From Myxococcales bacterium (GTDB taxonomy: Bacteria; Myxococcota_A; Polyangia; Haliangiales; Haliangiaceae): a DNA stretch of 64,000 nucleotides. The notes under the pieces were generated by a model that saw nothing but the letters and a program-made list of their open reading frames with translations, made no database searches and had not been told where the DNA came from. The position numbers were made by a program, and so were the translations under genes. This document shows positions 43,400 through 52,743 of this stretch, in pieces; the first letter of the stretch is position 1, and each line of letters starts with the position of its first letter. The DNA is taken from contig JADKKI010000030.1 of NCBI GenBank assembly GCA_016720595.1, positions 62,001 to 126,000 on the forward strand. Direction: 5' to 3'.

Positions 43400-44016
43400 C
43401 GTCCGAACACGAAGCCGAAGGTGTAGAGCATGGTGAGGTCGTGGCGCGTGGTGGGGCTGCAGGTCATGCACGCGGTTCGCGCGACCTGATCCTCGGGTGC
43501 GTTCGCGATCACCACGCGCATGCCGAAGTTCGCGCCGAACAGCGCGCGGCCGAACGAGATCTCGGGTGACACGCCGAGACCGATCATGACGTCATTGCGA
43601 GACACCTCGATGCCGGGGACCGAGATGCGCTGCCGACCGAGGCCCGCCTCGACATAGATCCGGTACGCCACGGCGGGCCGCTCGCCGCGCGGGCGGGCGA
43701 ACATCTCCAGCAGGCTCCATCGCAGCGCCACGCCGGCGCGGACGAACGAGCCACTGACGGGCAGCTCGTCAGGTGCGCGGAGCTTGGACCACAGCGCGCT
43801 ATCGAGCTCGGCCGCGAGCCGCCAGCGGCGCACGCGGAACCCGAGATCGAAGTGGCCGCCGGGGGCGAGGAATCCCGGCGAATCGCCGACCGCGCTCGAG
43901 CCGAGGGCGAAGTTGAGGGTCGCGGTGATCGAGCCTGGCGTGTCGTCTGCGGCGGCGGCGGGGATGCCGAGCACCCCGACCAGGGCCAGCGCCGTGAGGG
44001 CAGGGAGCGAACGCAT
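43396..44016 (-). CDS. Outer-membrane beta-barrel-like protein
   Basis: A 206-residue precursor with signal peptide (MRSLPALTALALVGVLGIPA, cleavage near AAA-DD). The mature part has repeated amphipathic strands (GHFDLGFRVRRWRLAAELDS, RIYVEAGLGRQRIS, LFGANFGMRVVIANA) and ends YTFGFVFGR, with a Phe three residues from the end, as is common for outer-membrane barrels. A CMTCSPTT loop may be a disulfide. It overlaps the downstream gene by 4 nt. Specific function unknown. Confidence 0.66.
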   Translation of the reverse strand: MRSLPALTALALVGVLGIPAAAADDTPGSITATLNFALGSSAVGDSPGFLAPGGHFDLGFRVRRWRLAAELDSALWSKLRAPDELPVSGSFVRAGVALRWSLLEMFARPRGERPAVAYRIYVEAGLGRQRISVPGIEVSRNDVMIGLGVSPEISFGRALFGANFGMRVVIANAPEDQVARTACMTCSPTTRHDLTMLYTFGFVFGR

Positions 44017-44052
44017 CGGTCCCTGATGAAACGCAGGGCCGAGCCAAACGAT

Positions 44053-44883
44053 CTACTCGGTCTGGTGTCGCGTGGCGTGGAACCGGAAGGCGATCGAGGT
44101 CTGAGGTTGCCCGTCGAGCACCAGCCCGAGATCGCTCTGGGTCATGCCCTGGTAGGTGGTGGTGGTGGCCACCTCGGCTGCGGTGACCACGCCATCGTGG
44201 TTGGCATCCACCGCGAGGCGCAGCTCCTGGGTGGCCGGCTGCGCGGTCAAGAATTCGCCGATCGGTGCGGCGAGGTCCGCGCGCACGAGCTCGGTCGGTA
44301 GCGCCATGGCGAACACACCGCTCAGACTGTCACCGTCGAGCGTGGCCCGGATCGTCAGCGCATCCCCGATGCGCCAGCCTGGATCGCGCTGTGTGCCGGT
44401 CGCGTCGGCGAGCGCGAGGAGCGGGAGCTGGGCTTGACCGTCCTCTGCGGTCAGCGTGCCGTCCGGCTTGATCTGGCCAGCGGCTCGGGGAAGCTGCGGA
44501 ACGCCGGTATCGGTCGGCGCGATCGAGACGCGGACCTCGCCGTTACACTCGTCGAGCGCGAGGGTCCACGCCACGTCGGTCGCGAGCCGGCCACCGAACC
44601 GCTCCGCGGCCTTGAAGTCGGGCGCGAACCCCGCGATCAGGTCATGTGCGCGGCCGAGCGCATCGTCGGGTCGATGATCCCCATCGAGATCGATCTCCTG
44701 CGCGACGATCGCCGATGGATCGGCGTGGTCGATCTCGAACGTCGTGGTCACCGGGCTACAGGGGAGCGGCACATCGTCGAGACGCTCGGGTGCGAGGTTG
44801 TCTCCGCAACCTGCCACGACGAGTCCGATTCCGGTCACGATCCACCACACCGAGGCTCGAGAGGTCTTGACGTTACGAGGCAT
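44053..44883 (-). CDS. Hypothetical lipoprotein with EF-hand-like segments
   Basis: A 276-residue lipoprotein precursor (lipobox VVAGC, Cys at about 26). Two Asp-rich stretches, DLDGDHRPDD and DANHDGVVTAAEV, resemble EF-hand or dockerin calcium loops. The rest is beta-rich with no catalytic motif. It is followed by an independent lipoprotein gene on the same strand. Calcium binding is inferred from the DxNxDG-like loop only. Confidence 0.65.
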   Translation of the reverse strand: MPRNVKTSRASVWWIVTGIGLVVAGCGDNLAPERLDDVPLPCSPVTTTFEIDHADPSAIVAQEIDLDGDHRPDDALGRAHDLIAGFAPDFKAAERFGGRLATDVAWTLALDECNGEVRVSIAPTDTGVPQLPRAAGQIKPDGTLTAEDGQAQLPLLALADATGTQRDPGWRIGDALTIRATLDGDSLSGVFAMALPTELVRADLAAPIGEFLTAQPATQELRLAVDANHDGVVTAAEVATTTTYQGMTQSDLGLVLDGQPQTSIAFRFHATRHQTE

Positions 44884-44943
44884 GGGCCGACGAGGAGCAA
44901 GCTGCGGACCAGGGCAGGGTGCTGGCGAGAGCTGGCAAACCGC

Positions 44944-45924
44944 TTACGGGTGCGGCAGCGCGGCCTTGAACAGCTTCACGATCCGGTGCTGATCGCGGCT
45001 CGACACATAGATCGCGCTCGCATCGATCGCGATCTTGTTCGGCGTCTTGAGGTCCGTGGTCAGGCGCTGCGCCGCGTGCGAGCCATCCTTGGCGATCCGC
45101 ACGAGCCCCGGCTGCGCGCCCCACGTGAACGTGTAGACGTACGCGCCATCGGAGACCAGGTCGTCGCTGTTCTCGAGATCGCGCGCGATCACGTGGACGC
45201 CGCCGTCCGCGAGATCGATCCGGCGCACGGCCCGATCGCGCTCGCCGTACACGAACACGGCGGTGTCATCGGCGGCGACCGCGGTGGGGCGCACGAGGTT
45301 CGAGGCGATCGTCTTCGCCGGGCCTCCCCGCGTGGGGATCGCGACCAGGCTGCCGTTGGCGTAGCTCGCCACGTAGAGGGTCTCGCCGTGGAGCCCGAGC
45401 ACGCCGCGGGAGACATCGGCGAGCTTGGTGGGCTTGCCCCCAGTGAGCGGCACGCGGAGCACCTCGGTGCGCTTGAACACCGTGAGGTAGAGCCCGCGCG
45501 CGTCGCCGGCGGACTCTTCGGGCAGATCGGCGAGGCCGGTGACGCCGAGAGGGTGCACGCCGCCGTCGGAGCCGATCCGCAGCAGATCCTTGCGCGAGGT
45601 GGCGAACACCTGATCTCCGGCGGCGAACAGATGGAACGCGAAGCCGGCGTGCAGTGCATCGCCGAGCTGCCGGGCGGGCGCGCTGCCATCGCTCGGCATC
45701 GACCAGATCGCGCCGAGCCCATCGCTCCAGAACAGGGTGCTGCCCTGGACCACCAGGCTGGTCGGGGCGCTCGGCACCTCGAGGTCCACCCGCGCGACGA
45801 TCGGCGCGGTGACGGCCGGTGCGGTGGTGATCACCTCCGGTGGAGGCAGTGTCGGCTCGACGCTCGGCGTTGGCGCGGCTGCACCGCAGGCGGTCAGGAC
45901 CACGAGGGCAAGGCGCCACGTCAC
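44944..45924 (-). CDS. Beta-propeller lipoprotein
   Basis: GTG at 45922-45924 gives 326 residues with a short lipoprotein signal (VTWRLALVVLTACG). The mature protein has repeating beta-propeller units of the NHL/SMP-30 type, each with a strand pattern such as GSTLFWSDGLGAIWSMPSDG, GETLYVASYANGSLVAIPT or DGAYVYTFTWGAQPGLVRI. The family often binds ligands or partners at the cell envelope; no catalytic residue can be named. Divergent from the next lipoprotein gene, with only 25 bp between starts. Confidence 0.72.
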   Translation of the reverse strand: MTWRLALVVLTACGAAAPTPSVEPTLPPPEVITTAPAVTAPIVARVDLEVPSAPTSLVVQGSTLFWSDGLGAIWSMPSDGSAPARQLGDALHAGFAFHLFAAGDQVFATSRKDLLRIGSDGGVHPLGVTGLADLPEESAGDARGLYLTVFKRTEVLRVPLTGGKPTKLADVSRGVLGLHGETLYVASYANGSLVAIPTRGGPAKTIASNLVRPTAVAADDTAVFVYGERDRAVRRIDLADGGVHVIARDLENSDDLVSDGAYVYTFTWGAQPGLVRIAKDGSHAAQRLTTDLKTPNKIAIDASAIYVSSRDQHRIVKLFKAALPHP

Positions 45925-45949
45925 GTGGCGATTGTGGCACGGTACGTCG

Positions 45950-47122
45950 ATGCGAATGCGCTCCCTCCTCGCCGTCGTGCTCGTCGGCTTCTTCATCTTC
46001 GTCGGTGGGTGCAAGTCGAAGGACGCCGGGTCCGGCGCCGGCTCGGGGAGCGCCACCGTGAAGCTCCCGCCGCCGCGGAAGATCGAGGGTCCGAGCATCA
46101 GCCCGATCCTCACGAGCAACATCACGTTCATCGCGCCCAAGGATGGGTCGTGGTGGGGCGAGATGAACTTCGCCTGCTATCGGTCTGTGATGGGTCTGAC
46201 CGGCACCAAGCGTCCGGGCGAGGCGTTCGAGAAGCTGAGCCCCAACGTGGTCCCCGCGATGAATGCCGCGGGCATCGATCTCGGCCGCGATCTCGCGGCG
46301 ATCGGCGCCTTCGAGTGCAACGGATCGCCGTGCTTCTACGTGGCGGCGCGCCTCGATCACCCGGAGAAGATGGGCAAGGTCCTCGAGATCCTGGCGCCCG
46401 GCAAGCCGCCCGTGGATCTCGGCAAGGGGCACTACACCCTCGAGACGCCGGGCGCGAACGGCCCGCGCACGATCCACGTCCGCGTGGTGCCGATCCAGTG
46501 GGGCGTGGAGATGCCGGCCGATCGCTGGTCGCAGGAGCTCGGCCAGGCGACCTACGTGGTGTTCATCGGCGGGATCGACGGCAAGAACATCGATCTCGAT
46601 CCCCTCGCTTCGGTCGCCGATGCGCAGACCGGGCTCGCGAAGGTGATGGACGCGGAGTCCACGATGGCCGACGCGCACGGTCGCTGTATCCTCGGCGCGG
46701 TGGGGCCGCGGGAGTTCATGCCCGGCTTCAAGCTCGACAAGGCACGGTTCGCCGTCGCCGCTCCCGAGGGCGCCACCGACGACGCGCTGATGAAGCTGAT
46801 GTCCTCGAAGCGCACGCTCGATGTCGAGGTCGAGCTCACGTTATCGCCGGCGCCGCAGGCGAGTGATGCGGATGGCTGGATCGCGCAGGGAAGGCTGTTC
46901 CTCACCGGGATCGGGGAGAACGTGCGCAGCCAGTTCGCGGGGCAGGGCGCGCTGATGGACATCTACTTCGACATGCTCACCCTGATCGGCACCAAGGCGT
47001 TCCGTCACGAGATCAAGGGGAACGCGCTGCGGCTCTCGTGGCGCACCGATCGCGTGCCTGCGTCCGATCTCACCGATCTCGAGCACCGCCTCGAGGCGGC
47101 GATGGGCACGGCCACGCCCTGA
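45950..47122 (+). CDS. Hypothetical lipoprotein
   Basis: The ATG at 45950 gives 390 residues beginning with a lipoprotein signal (MRMRSLLAVVLVGFFIFVGG, then Cys). The mature part opens with a Gly/Ser spacer. Internal segments include FIAPKDGSWWGEMNFACYR and LDHPEKMGKVLEILAPGKPP. No catalytic motif is recognised. The stop overlaps the next gene (TGATG), so the two are co-translated. A lipoprotein coupled to a cytoplasmic hydrolase is odd but may simply reflect operon packing. Confidence 0.68.
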   Translation: MRMRSLLAVVLVGFFIFVGGCKSKDAGSGAGSGSATVKLPPPRKIEGPSISPILTSNITFIAPKDGSWWGEMNFACYRSVMGLTGTKRPGEAFEKLSPNVVPAMNAAGIDLGRDLAAIGAFECNGSPCFYVAARLDHPEKMGKVLEILAPGKPPVDLGKGHYTLETPGANGPRTIHVRVVPIQWGVEMPADRWSQELGQATYVVFIGGIDGKNIDLDPLASVADAQTGLAKVMDAESTMADAHGRCILGAVGPREFMPGFKLDKARFAVAAPEGATDDALMKLMSSKRTLDVEVELTLSPAPQASDADGWIAQGRLFLTGIGENVRSQFAGQGALMDIYFDMLTLIGTKAFRHEIKGNALRLSWRTDRVPASDLTDLEHRLEAAMGTATP

Positions 47123-47961
47123 TGGCCCTCGCGCGCGCCACGTTCGCGCTCCCCGTGGGGACGATCCACGCGCTGGTCGGCGGCGACGCCACGGCGCGCC
47201 CGCTCGTGTTCCTGCACGGGTTCCCCGATCACCCACCGACCGCGGCGCCGTTCCTCGAGGAGCTCGCCCGCACCCATCGCGTGATCGCGCCGTGGCTCCG
47301 TGGCTATGCGCCCTCGCCGATCGTGGGGCCGTACGATCTCGAGACCCTGGCGGCAGATGTCACGGCGTTGATCGATCTCCTCGGCGGAGAGGTCGATCTC
47401 GTCGGCCACGACTGGGGCGGGGCCATCACCTATGCGGTGTGCACCAGTGCGCCGGCCCGGGTGCGGCGTGCGGTGACGCTCGCGATTCCTCACCCGGCCA
47501 CGTTCCTGCGCTCGCTCGCGTACTCGCGGCAGTGGCGCCGCAGCTGGTACATGGGCCTGTTCCAGCTGCCGGGTGCGGGCCACCTGGTGAAGGCGCGCGA
47601 TCTCGCGTTGATCGATCGGCTGTGGCGCACCTGGTCGCCGGGCTTCACGCTCGATCCGGCGCGGCGCGCCGAGCTCCATGCCTGCCTCGCCGCGAGCCTA
47701 CCGGCGCCGCTCGCGTACTACCGCGCGATCCTCCGGCCGGTGTCGACCCTGGTCGATCGCCTTCGGCGCGCGGAGGCCCGGATCTCCACGCCGCTGCTCC
47801 AGCTGCATGGTGCCGACGATGGCTGCATCGTGCCGCCGACCGAGGCCGACGCGCGCTGGTTCGCCGCCCGCGTGCTCGAGATCGTGCCGAACGTGGGTCA
47901 CTTCCTCCACGTCGAAGACCCGGGGGCGATCGCCGCGCGCGTGACCGCCTGGTTGGCGTAG
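47122..47961 (+). CDS. Alpha/beta hydrolase, epoxide-hydrolase type
   Basis: A 279-residue alpha/beta-hydrolase. The oxyanion motif HGFPDHP (about 32-38) and the nucleophile elbow GHDWGG with Asp97 place it with epoxide hydrolases and haloalkane dehalogenases, not serine esterases. The catalytic His is likely in NVGHFLHVEDPGAIA near the C-terminus. The lid region holds Trp/Tyr-rich helices (RQWRRSWYMGLF). Substrate unknown. The ATG overlaps the previous stop by one base. Confidence 0.85.
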   Translation: MALARATFALPVGTIHALVGGDATARPLVFLHGFPDHPPTAAPFLEELARTHRVIAPWLRGYAPSPIVGPYDLETLAADVTALIDLLGGEVDLVGHDWGGAITYAVCTSAPARVRRAVTLAIPHPATFLRSLAYSRQWRRSWYMGLFQLPGAGHLVKARDLALIDRLWRTWSPGFTLDPARRAELHACLAASLPAPLAYYRAILRPVSTLVDRLRRAEARISTPLLQLHGADDGCIVPPTEADARWFAARVLEIVPNVGHFLHVEDPGAIAARVTAWLA

Positions 47962-47973
47962 CATCGGCGGCTG

Positions 47974-50900
47974 ATGGCGCCCCGCAGGCCGGATGGCACA
48001 GCGCTGCTGGTCGCCGGTCACGGTACCCAGGGCGGCACCGGGCTCGATGCCTCCGGCGTGCACACGCTCGGGCAGGTGGGCGAGGCGCTGCTCGCGACCG
48101 GCGCGCAGTGGCAGATCCGCCGGCTGACCGCGACCGCGGGCGAGCGCTACGCCGCGGATCGCGGCACGCTGAAGAGGAACCTCGACGAGATGATCGCCGA
48201 GGAGGCGCGTGTCGCGGTGCTCGTGCTCCTCGGGACGATCATCGAGATCCGCGGTGCGCCGGCCCTCGTCACCGGTGCGCAACCGGAGCTGTACCCCGAG
48301 GAGTCCACGCTCCCGCTGGCCTGGTTGCGCGAGCGGCTCGCCTCGGCGCGCGCGGAGCAGGTGGTGGTGGTGCTCTCGGCGCATGGCGCGGGCACGGCGG
48401 CGAGCTGGCTCGGCGCGCTCCGCACGAACATCAGCTCGCACCTGATCGCCACGAATGCACACGTGGAGGGGCGTCCGCTGATCGATGGCCTGCTCTCGGG
48501 CCTGTGCGGCGAGGCGCTCGATCCGCGGACCGGTACGGTCACGATGGCGAGCCTCGGCGCGCACCTCCGTGCCGCTGCGCCGGGTGGCGCACTCCAGGCC
48601 TCCGACGCCTCGGAGACGATCGCGCAACCCCCACCGCTCGCCGGCCTGTGGGACGTGCGGCGCTCTCAGCTCTCGCTGCGCGGTACGCGGCCCCGCGTTC
48701 CGCGCGTCACGGCGGCCGATGACGATCTCACCGGCACCGTGCTCCCGGGCCGGTTCCGCATCGATCAGATCGTCGCACGCGGCACGTTCGGGACGGTCTA
48801 TCGCGCACGGCAGCTCGCCGTCGAACGCGACGTGGCGCTCAAGGTGCTGCACGCCGAGATCGATCCGTCGTCGGAGGATGGCCGGTTGTTCGTCCACGAG
48901 ATCCGCAGCGTCGGGAGGATCGATCACGCCAACGTGGTGCGGATCTATCAGGCAGACATCACCCACGATGGCCGGCTGTTCTTCGCGATGGAGCTGCTCG
49001 ACGGCAAGGATCTCCAGCAGGTGGTGTCCGCGGGCAAGGTGCCCCGCGAGCGCGCCGTGGAGCTGGTGCGGCAGCTGCTCGCGGGGCTGGGAGCGGCCCA
49101 CGATGCGGGCCTGGTCCACGCCGACGTCAAGCCCGCCAATGCGATCGTCGTCGAGCGCGATGGCCGCGAGCGCGTGGTGCTCGTCGATTTTGGACTGTCG
49201 CGGCTGCGCTCGCCGGATCGCCCCGCGGAGTCCGCGGGCGGGACCCCCGCGTACATGGCGCCCGAGCAGATGATGGAAGGGCGCGTGGATGCGCGGTCCG
49301 ATCTGTTCTCGGCCGCGCTCGTGTTCGTCCACCTCTTGACGGGGTGGCGGCGCCCGAACGCGTTCACGCTGACGCCACCCTTCGAGCTGATCGAGGATCT
49401 CGAGCTCCGGCGGGTGCTCCAGCGAGCCTTGTCCCCCGAGCCCGCGAAGCGCTACCAGGCCGCGGCCGAGCTCGCGGCGGCGCTGACCGGTGCAGCGATC
49501 CCCTCGCCACCAGCGACGCCGCCGATGCCGGTGCTGCCGTTTCGTCACCTCGCGCCGCTGACCGAGGAAGATCGCGGCCGGCTGCACGGGCGCGAAGCGG
49601 ATCTCGCGATGCTCACGGAGCACGTGCTGTTCCGTCGCAGTGTGATCTACACGGCGCCCTCCGGCGTGGGCAAGACGTCGCTGTTGCGCGCCGGGTTGAT
49701 CCCGCGCCTCGAGGCCCTCGGGATCCATGCGATCTACGTGCGCTGCCGCGGCAGCCACCCGGCCGTGATCGCGTCGGCGATCCATCCCGAGGCCACGACG
49801 ATCGTCGAGGCCATCACCGCCTGGCATCAACACACCGGCGGCAAGCTCGTGCTCGTCCTCGATCAGCTCGAGAGTGCGCTCGCCGACGCCGCGCCGAAGA
49901 CCGATCTCGTGCGCGAGGTCCTCGGCTTCGAGCGGTGGCCTGCCGGCGCGGAGATCTCCGTGGTCCTGACGATCCGCGAGGACTATCTCGCGCGTCTGGT
50001 CTCGCGCACCCAGGAGCTCGAGCCCGGCGCGCCGATCGTGCGCCTGCCGCCCCTCGGGCCGGGGGGCGCGCGTGATGCGATCGTCGGGCCGATCACCGAG
50101 GCGCGTCTCGCGATCGAACCCGAGCTGCTCGAGACACTGCTCGCCGACCTCCAGCGCGCAGCCGCCGCGCTCGGCCCCGAGATGGGCTGGGGGGCGTCCC
50201 CGGCGGTGTATCCCCCGCACCTCCAGCTCGCGTGCACGGTGCTCTACGAGGCGCTCGAGCCAGGCTCTGCGATGCTGACGCTCGCGAACTATCGTCGCCT
50301 CGGCGGCTTCGATGCGATCGTGGGCGAGCACCTCGAGCGGGTGCTCGACACCGAGCTCGCCGACGGGCGCGACGTGATCGCGCGCGATCTGTTCGTGGCG
50401 CTCGTCACCACGGCGCACGAGCGGGCGATGCGGCCGGAGACGGAGCTGGTCGAGATCGTGGGCGCGCGACACGGCATCCACGAGGTCCGCGCCGTCCTCG
50501 AGGCCCTCCGCGCGCGCGGGTTGCTCGTGCGCGTACGCGACGCCGGAGGTGAGCCGGGATGGGAGCTCGTGCACGACAGCCTCGTGCCTCGCGTGCTCGC
50601 CTGGCTCGATCGCCGCGATCTCGATCGCCGCCGCGCCATCGAGCTCGTGCGTTACCACCTCCGTCGCTCGCGCCCCGATGCGCCGAGCCTGCTCGGCCGG
50701 GCGGAGCTGCGCGAGCTCGCGCCGTATGCCGAGGCGATCGCGGAGCTCGATGAGGAGTGGCAAAAGCGTGCGGATGTCGGCCAGAGCTGGACGCCCTCGC
50801 GGCTCGTCGAGCGGTCGCGGCAGGCCCTTCGTCGTCGTGTCGCCACGGTCGCGTCGCTGCTGGTCGCGTCGCTGTCGATCGCGAGCGTCGGGTTCTATCG

Positions 50901-52023
50901 CAGTCACGTCGAGAGCGTGCACTCGGAGCTCGAGGCGTCGCTACGCAGCCGGGATCTCGGTCGGTTCACGCTCTCGCTCGAGCCCTTCGACTGGGATCCC
51001 GCGGCGCAGGCACCACGACCCGTATCGCCGCGCTCGGTGGCCGGGCTCGGCTGGCAGCTCCACCTCCCGGGCGACGACGATCCGACGGTGCCGGGAGAGC
51101 CGTACCTCGAGGAGCTCGTGCTCCGGGGCGAGCCCCGCGACGAGGGCCTCGCCCGCGTGGAGGAGGTGGAGGCGCGCGGCGGCCCCGCGTTCCTCGTCGT
51201 CACCCGCAGCGGGTGTCGATCGTCGGTCGTGCCGCTCCGACAGCTCCCGGGGTACACGCGGCGCGAGCAGCCGGTGCCCATGCTCCACGTCCGCGTGCCC
51301 ACGTGTCAGGCCTCCGTGGCGGATACGATCCTGATCCCGGCCGGGGAGTTCGTGTTCGGCGGCAACGGCGTGCCGACGCCCAAGATCGTCGCGAACGACC
51401 CTTCGCTGCCGAAGGAGGAGCGCGTCACGCTCCCGAGCTTCCGCATCGATCGTACCGAGGTCACGAACGCGGCCTATGGCGAGCTCGCGGCGATGGTGAG
51501 CTTCTCTGGGGTCGCTCCACCGATCTATCCCGAGACGCTCGAGCTCGGGCACCTGAGCGAGCCACGGCGCCCCGTTACCGGCGTCGATTGGCTCGAGGCG
51601 CACGCGTACTGTCGCTTCCTCGGCAAGGAGCTGCCCACCAGCAGGCAGTTCACGCGCGCAGTCCGCGGCGGATTGCGGTTGCCCGATGGGGCTCCGAACC
51701 CCGAGCCGCGGAGGAACTTCCCGTGGGGCATCGATCCTCGGGCGACCGGCGCCAAGGTGATCGGCGTCGGGCCGCCCGGCGTCGCCGACGTGGCGAGCTA
51801 TCCCGACGATCGATCGGTGGAGGGGGTGATGGACCTCGCCGGCAACGCGGGCGAGTGGGGAGCGTCGATGTCCGCGGCGGGCCCCAACGTGCGGATCGCC
51901 CGTGGCGGCAGCGCCGTGAACACGCCACTCGACGAGCTGGCCGACGACGTCGTGAACGAGAATCCGCGGCCGTTGACGATTCGCGGCTACGGGCAGGGCT
52001 TTCGCTGTGCGGGCACGCCGTGA
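47974..52023 (+). CDS. Caspase-like / Ser-Thr kinase / STAND NTPase / FGE-like multidomain protein
   Basis: A 1349-residue protein. Residues about 1-205 fold like a caspase/metacaspase p20 by pattern (VAVLVLLGTIIEIRG, QVVVVLSAHG, and the end GLLSGLCGEALDPRTGTVT), but the positions that normally carry catalytic His (AGHG) and Cys (DACHSG) read LLGT and SAHG, so it looks inactive. A kinase follows (about 258-505): K290, HADVKPAN (382-389), DFG (405-407), MAPE. Next is a STAND-like NTPase with Walker A APSGVGKTS (561-569) and Walker B VLVLDQLES. A membrane helix lies at about 953-972. The C-terminus (about 1110-1349) resembles the formylglycine-generating-enzyme/DUF323 fold (ILIPAGEFVFGG, DLAGNAGEWG, RGYGQGFRCAGTP). 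Signalling or conflict biology is likely, but the function is not shown. It converges on the caspase-fold operon, with 6 bp between stops. Confidence 0.82.
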   Translation: MAPRRPDGTALLVAGHGTQGGTGLDASGVHTLGQVGEALLATGAQWQIRRLTATAGERYAADRGTLKRNLDEMIAEEARVAVLVLLGTIIEIRGAPALVTGAQPELYPEESTLPLAWLRERLASARAEQVVVVLSAHGAGTAASWLGALRTNISSHLIATNAHVEGRPLIDGLLSGLCGEALDPRTGTVTMASLGAHLRAAAPGGALQASDASETIAQPPPLAGLWDVRRSQLSLRGTRPRVPRVTAADDDLTGTVLPGRFRIDQIVARGTFGTVYRARQLAVERDVALKVLHAEIDPSSEDGRLFVHEIRSVGRIDHANVVRIYQADITHDGRLFFAMELLDGKDLQQVVSAGKVPRERAVELVRQLLAGLGAAHDAGLVHADVKPANAIVVERDGRERVVLVDFGLSRLRSPDRPAESAGGTPAYMAPEQMMEGRVDARSDLFSAALVFVHLLTGWRRPNAFTLTPPFELIEDLELRRVLQRALSPEPAKRYQAAAELAAALTGAAIPSPPATPPMPVLPFRHLAPLTEEDRGRLHGREADLAMLTEHVLFRRSVIYTAPSGVGKTSLLRAGLIPRLEALGIHAIYVRCRGSHPAVIASAIHPEATTIVEAITAWHQHTGGKLVLVLDQLESALADAAPKTDLVREVLGFERWPAGAEISVVLTIREDYLARLVSRTQELEPGAPIVRLPPLGPGGARDAIVGPITEARLAIEPELLETLLADLQRAAAALGPEMGWGASPAVYPPHLQLACTVLYEALEPGSAMLTLANYRRLGGFDAIVGEHLERVLDTELADGRDVIARDLFVALVTTAHERAMRPETELVEIVGARHGIHEVRAVLEALRARGLLVRVRDAGGEPGWELVHDSLVPRVLAWLDRRDLDRRRAIELVRYHLRRSRPDAPSLLGRAELRELAPYAEAIAELDEEWQKRADVGQSWTPSRLVERSRQALRRRVATVASLLVASLSIASVGFYRSHVESVHSELEASLRSRDLGRFTLSLEPFDWDPAAQAPRPVSPRSVAGLGWQLHLPGDDDPTVPGEPYLEELVLRGEPRDEGLARVEEVEARGGPAFLVVTRSGCRSSVVPLRQLPGYTRREQPVPMLHVRVPTCQASVADTILIPAGEFVFGGNGVPTPKIVANDPSLPKEERVTLPSFRIDRTEVTNAAYGELAAMVSFSGVAPPIYPETLELGHLSEPRRPVTGVDWLEAHAYCRFLGKELPTSRQFTRAVRGGLRLPDGAPNPEPRRNFPWGIDPRATGAKVIGVGPPGVADVASYPDDRSVEGVMDLAGNAGEWGASMSAAGPNVRIARGGSAVNTPLDELADDVVNENPRPLTIRGYGQGFRCAGTP

Positions 52024-52029
52024 ACGAGA

Positions 52030-52698
52030 CTATGGGAGCTCGCAGGTGCCGAGGTCCGGTGGCCGCTTCGGTCCGCGGAGCTGCAGCGACTTCGCCGTCG
52101 CCGCGTCGAGGAACAGCGCGCCGGGCGTGTTGAGCGCGGTGGTGGTGCCGCCCGCCGCCGGCAGCGCCACCGCCGCGAGATCGAGCCACCACGTGCCGGC
52201 GGGTGCACGACCAGAGATCTTTCCGGTGCCGGCGTTCCAGATCTCCACGCTGCTGAGCGCACCGTTCATCGCGACGATCTTCGCGTGGAACCCGTAGAAC
52301 CTGCGATCGGCCTGCTCCCCACCGGCGTACTGGTAGCTCGTGACCTCGTAGTCGTACGCATCGTTCGGTGCACTCGCGGGCTGGCGTGGCGGCCGGTTGG
52401 CGAGCGTCAGGTAGTACGTCTCGGTGAGCCAGCACATCCCGATCACGGCGCCCGTGGGGAACATGGGCCCGATCGTGGTCAGGCCACCGTCTTGCCGGTG
52501 GTCATCGCACTGCACGTCCGCGTACGAGATCGTCCCCGCGCGCGCCGCGCTCAGGTTGTTCGCGAGATCCACCGGGACGAGCGCCGCCTGCGCGAAGTTG
52601 TAGACGCCGACCGGATCGTCATCCCACCACGCGCAGCGCGTGAGGCCCTGGAGTGATCCCACGTACGCACCGAACCCGAAGAACGTCGTTCTACTCAT
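52030..52698 (-). CDS. Unrecognised protein in the caspase-fold operon
   Basis: A 222-residue protein of no recognised family. No signal peptide or membrane helix is visible. The N-terminal part is aromatic and Gly-rich (FFGFGAYVGSLQGLTRCAWW), with further Trp/Tyr in GMCWLTETYYLTLANRPP and GTWWLDLAAVALPAAGG, and four Cys. The pattern suggests a compact beta-rich fold. It is 45 bp downstream of the caspase-fold gene on the same strand. Substrate or effector of that protein is one possibility; there is no direct evidence. Confidence 0.6.
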   Translation of the reverse strand: MSRTTFFGFGAYVGSLQGLTRCAWWDDDPVGVYNFAQAALVPVDLANNLSAARAGTISYADVQCDDHRQDGGLTTIGPMFPTGAVIGMCWLTETYYLTLANRPPRQPASAPNDAYDYEVTSYQYAGGEQADRRFYGFHAKIVAMNGALSSVEIWNAGTGKISGRAPAGTWWLDLAAVALPAAGGTTTALNTPGALFLDAATAKSLQLRGPKRPPDLGTCELP

Positions 52699-52743
52699 CT
52701 TCCACCTCTCGCACCTTCGTGGTTGGAGAACCTCGTCGTGGAG

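Noticed and set aside
44434..46866. Plus-strand open frame of about 810 codons
   Set aside because: It overlaps three supported lipoprotein genes in other frames or strands and shows shadow-type composition.
47698..50922. Minus-strand open frame of over 1000 codons
   Set aside because: It lies opposite the well-supported hydrolase and multidomain kinase genes; low-complexity His/Arg-rich translation with no motif.
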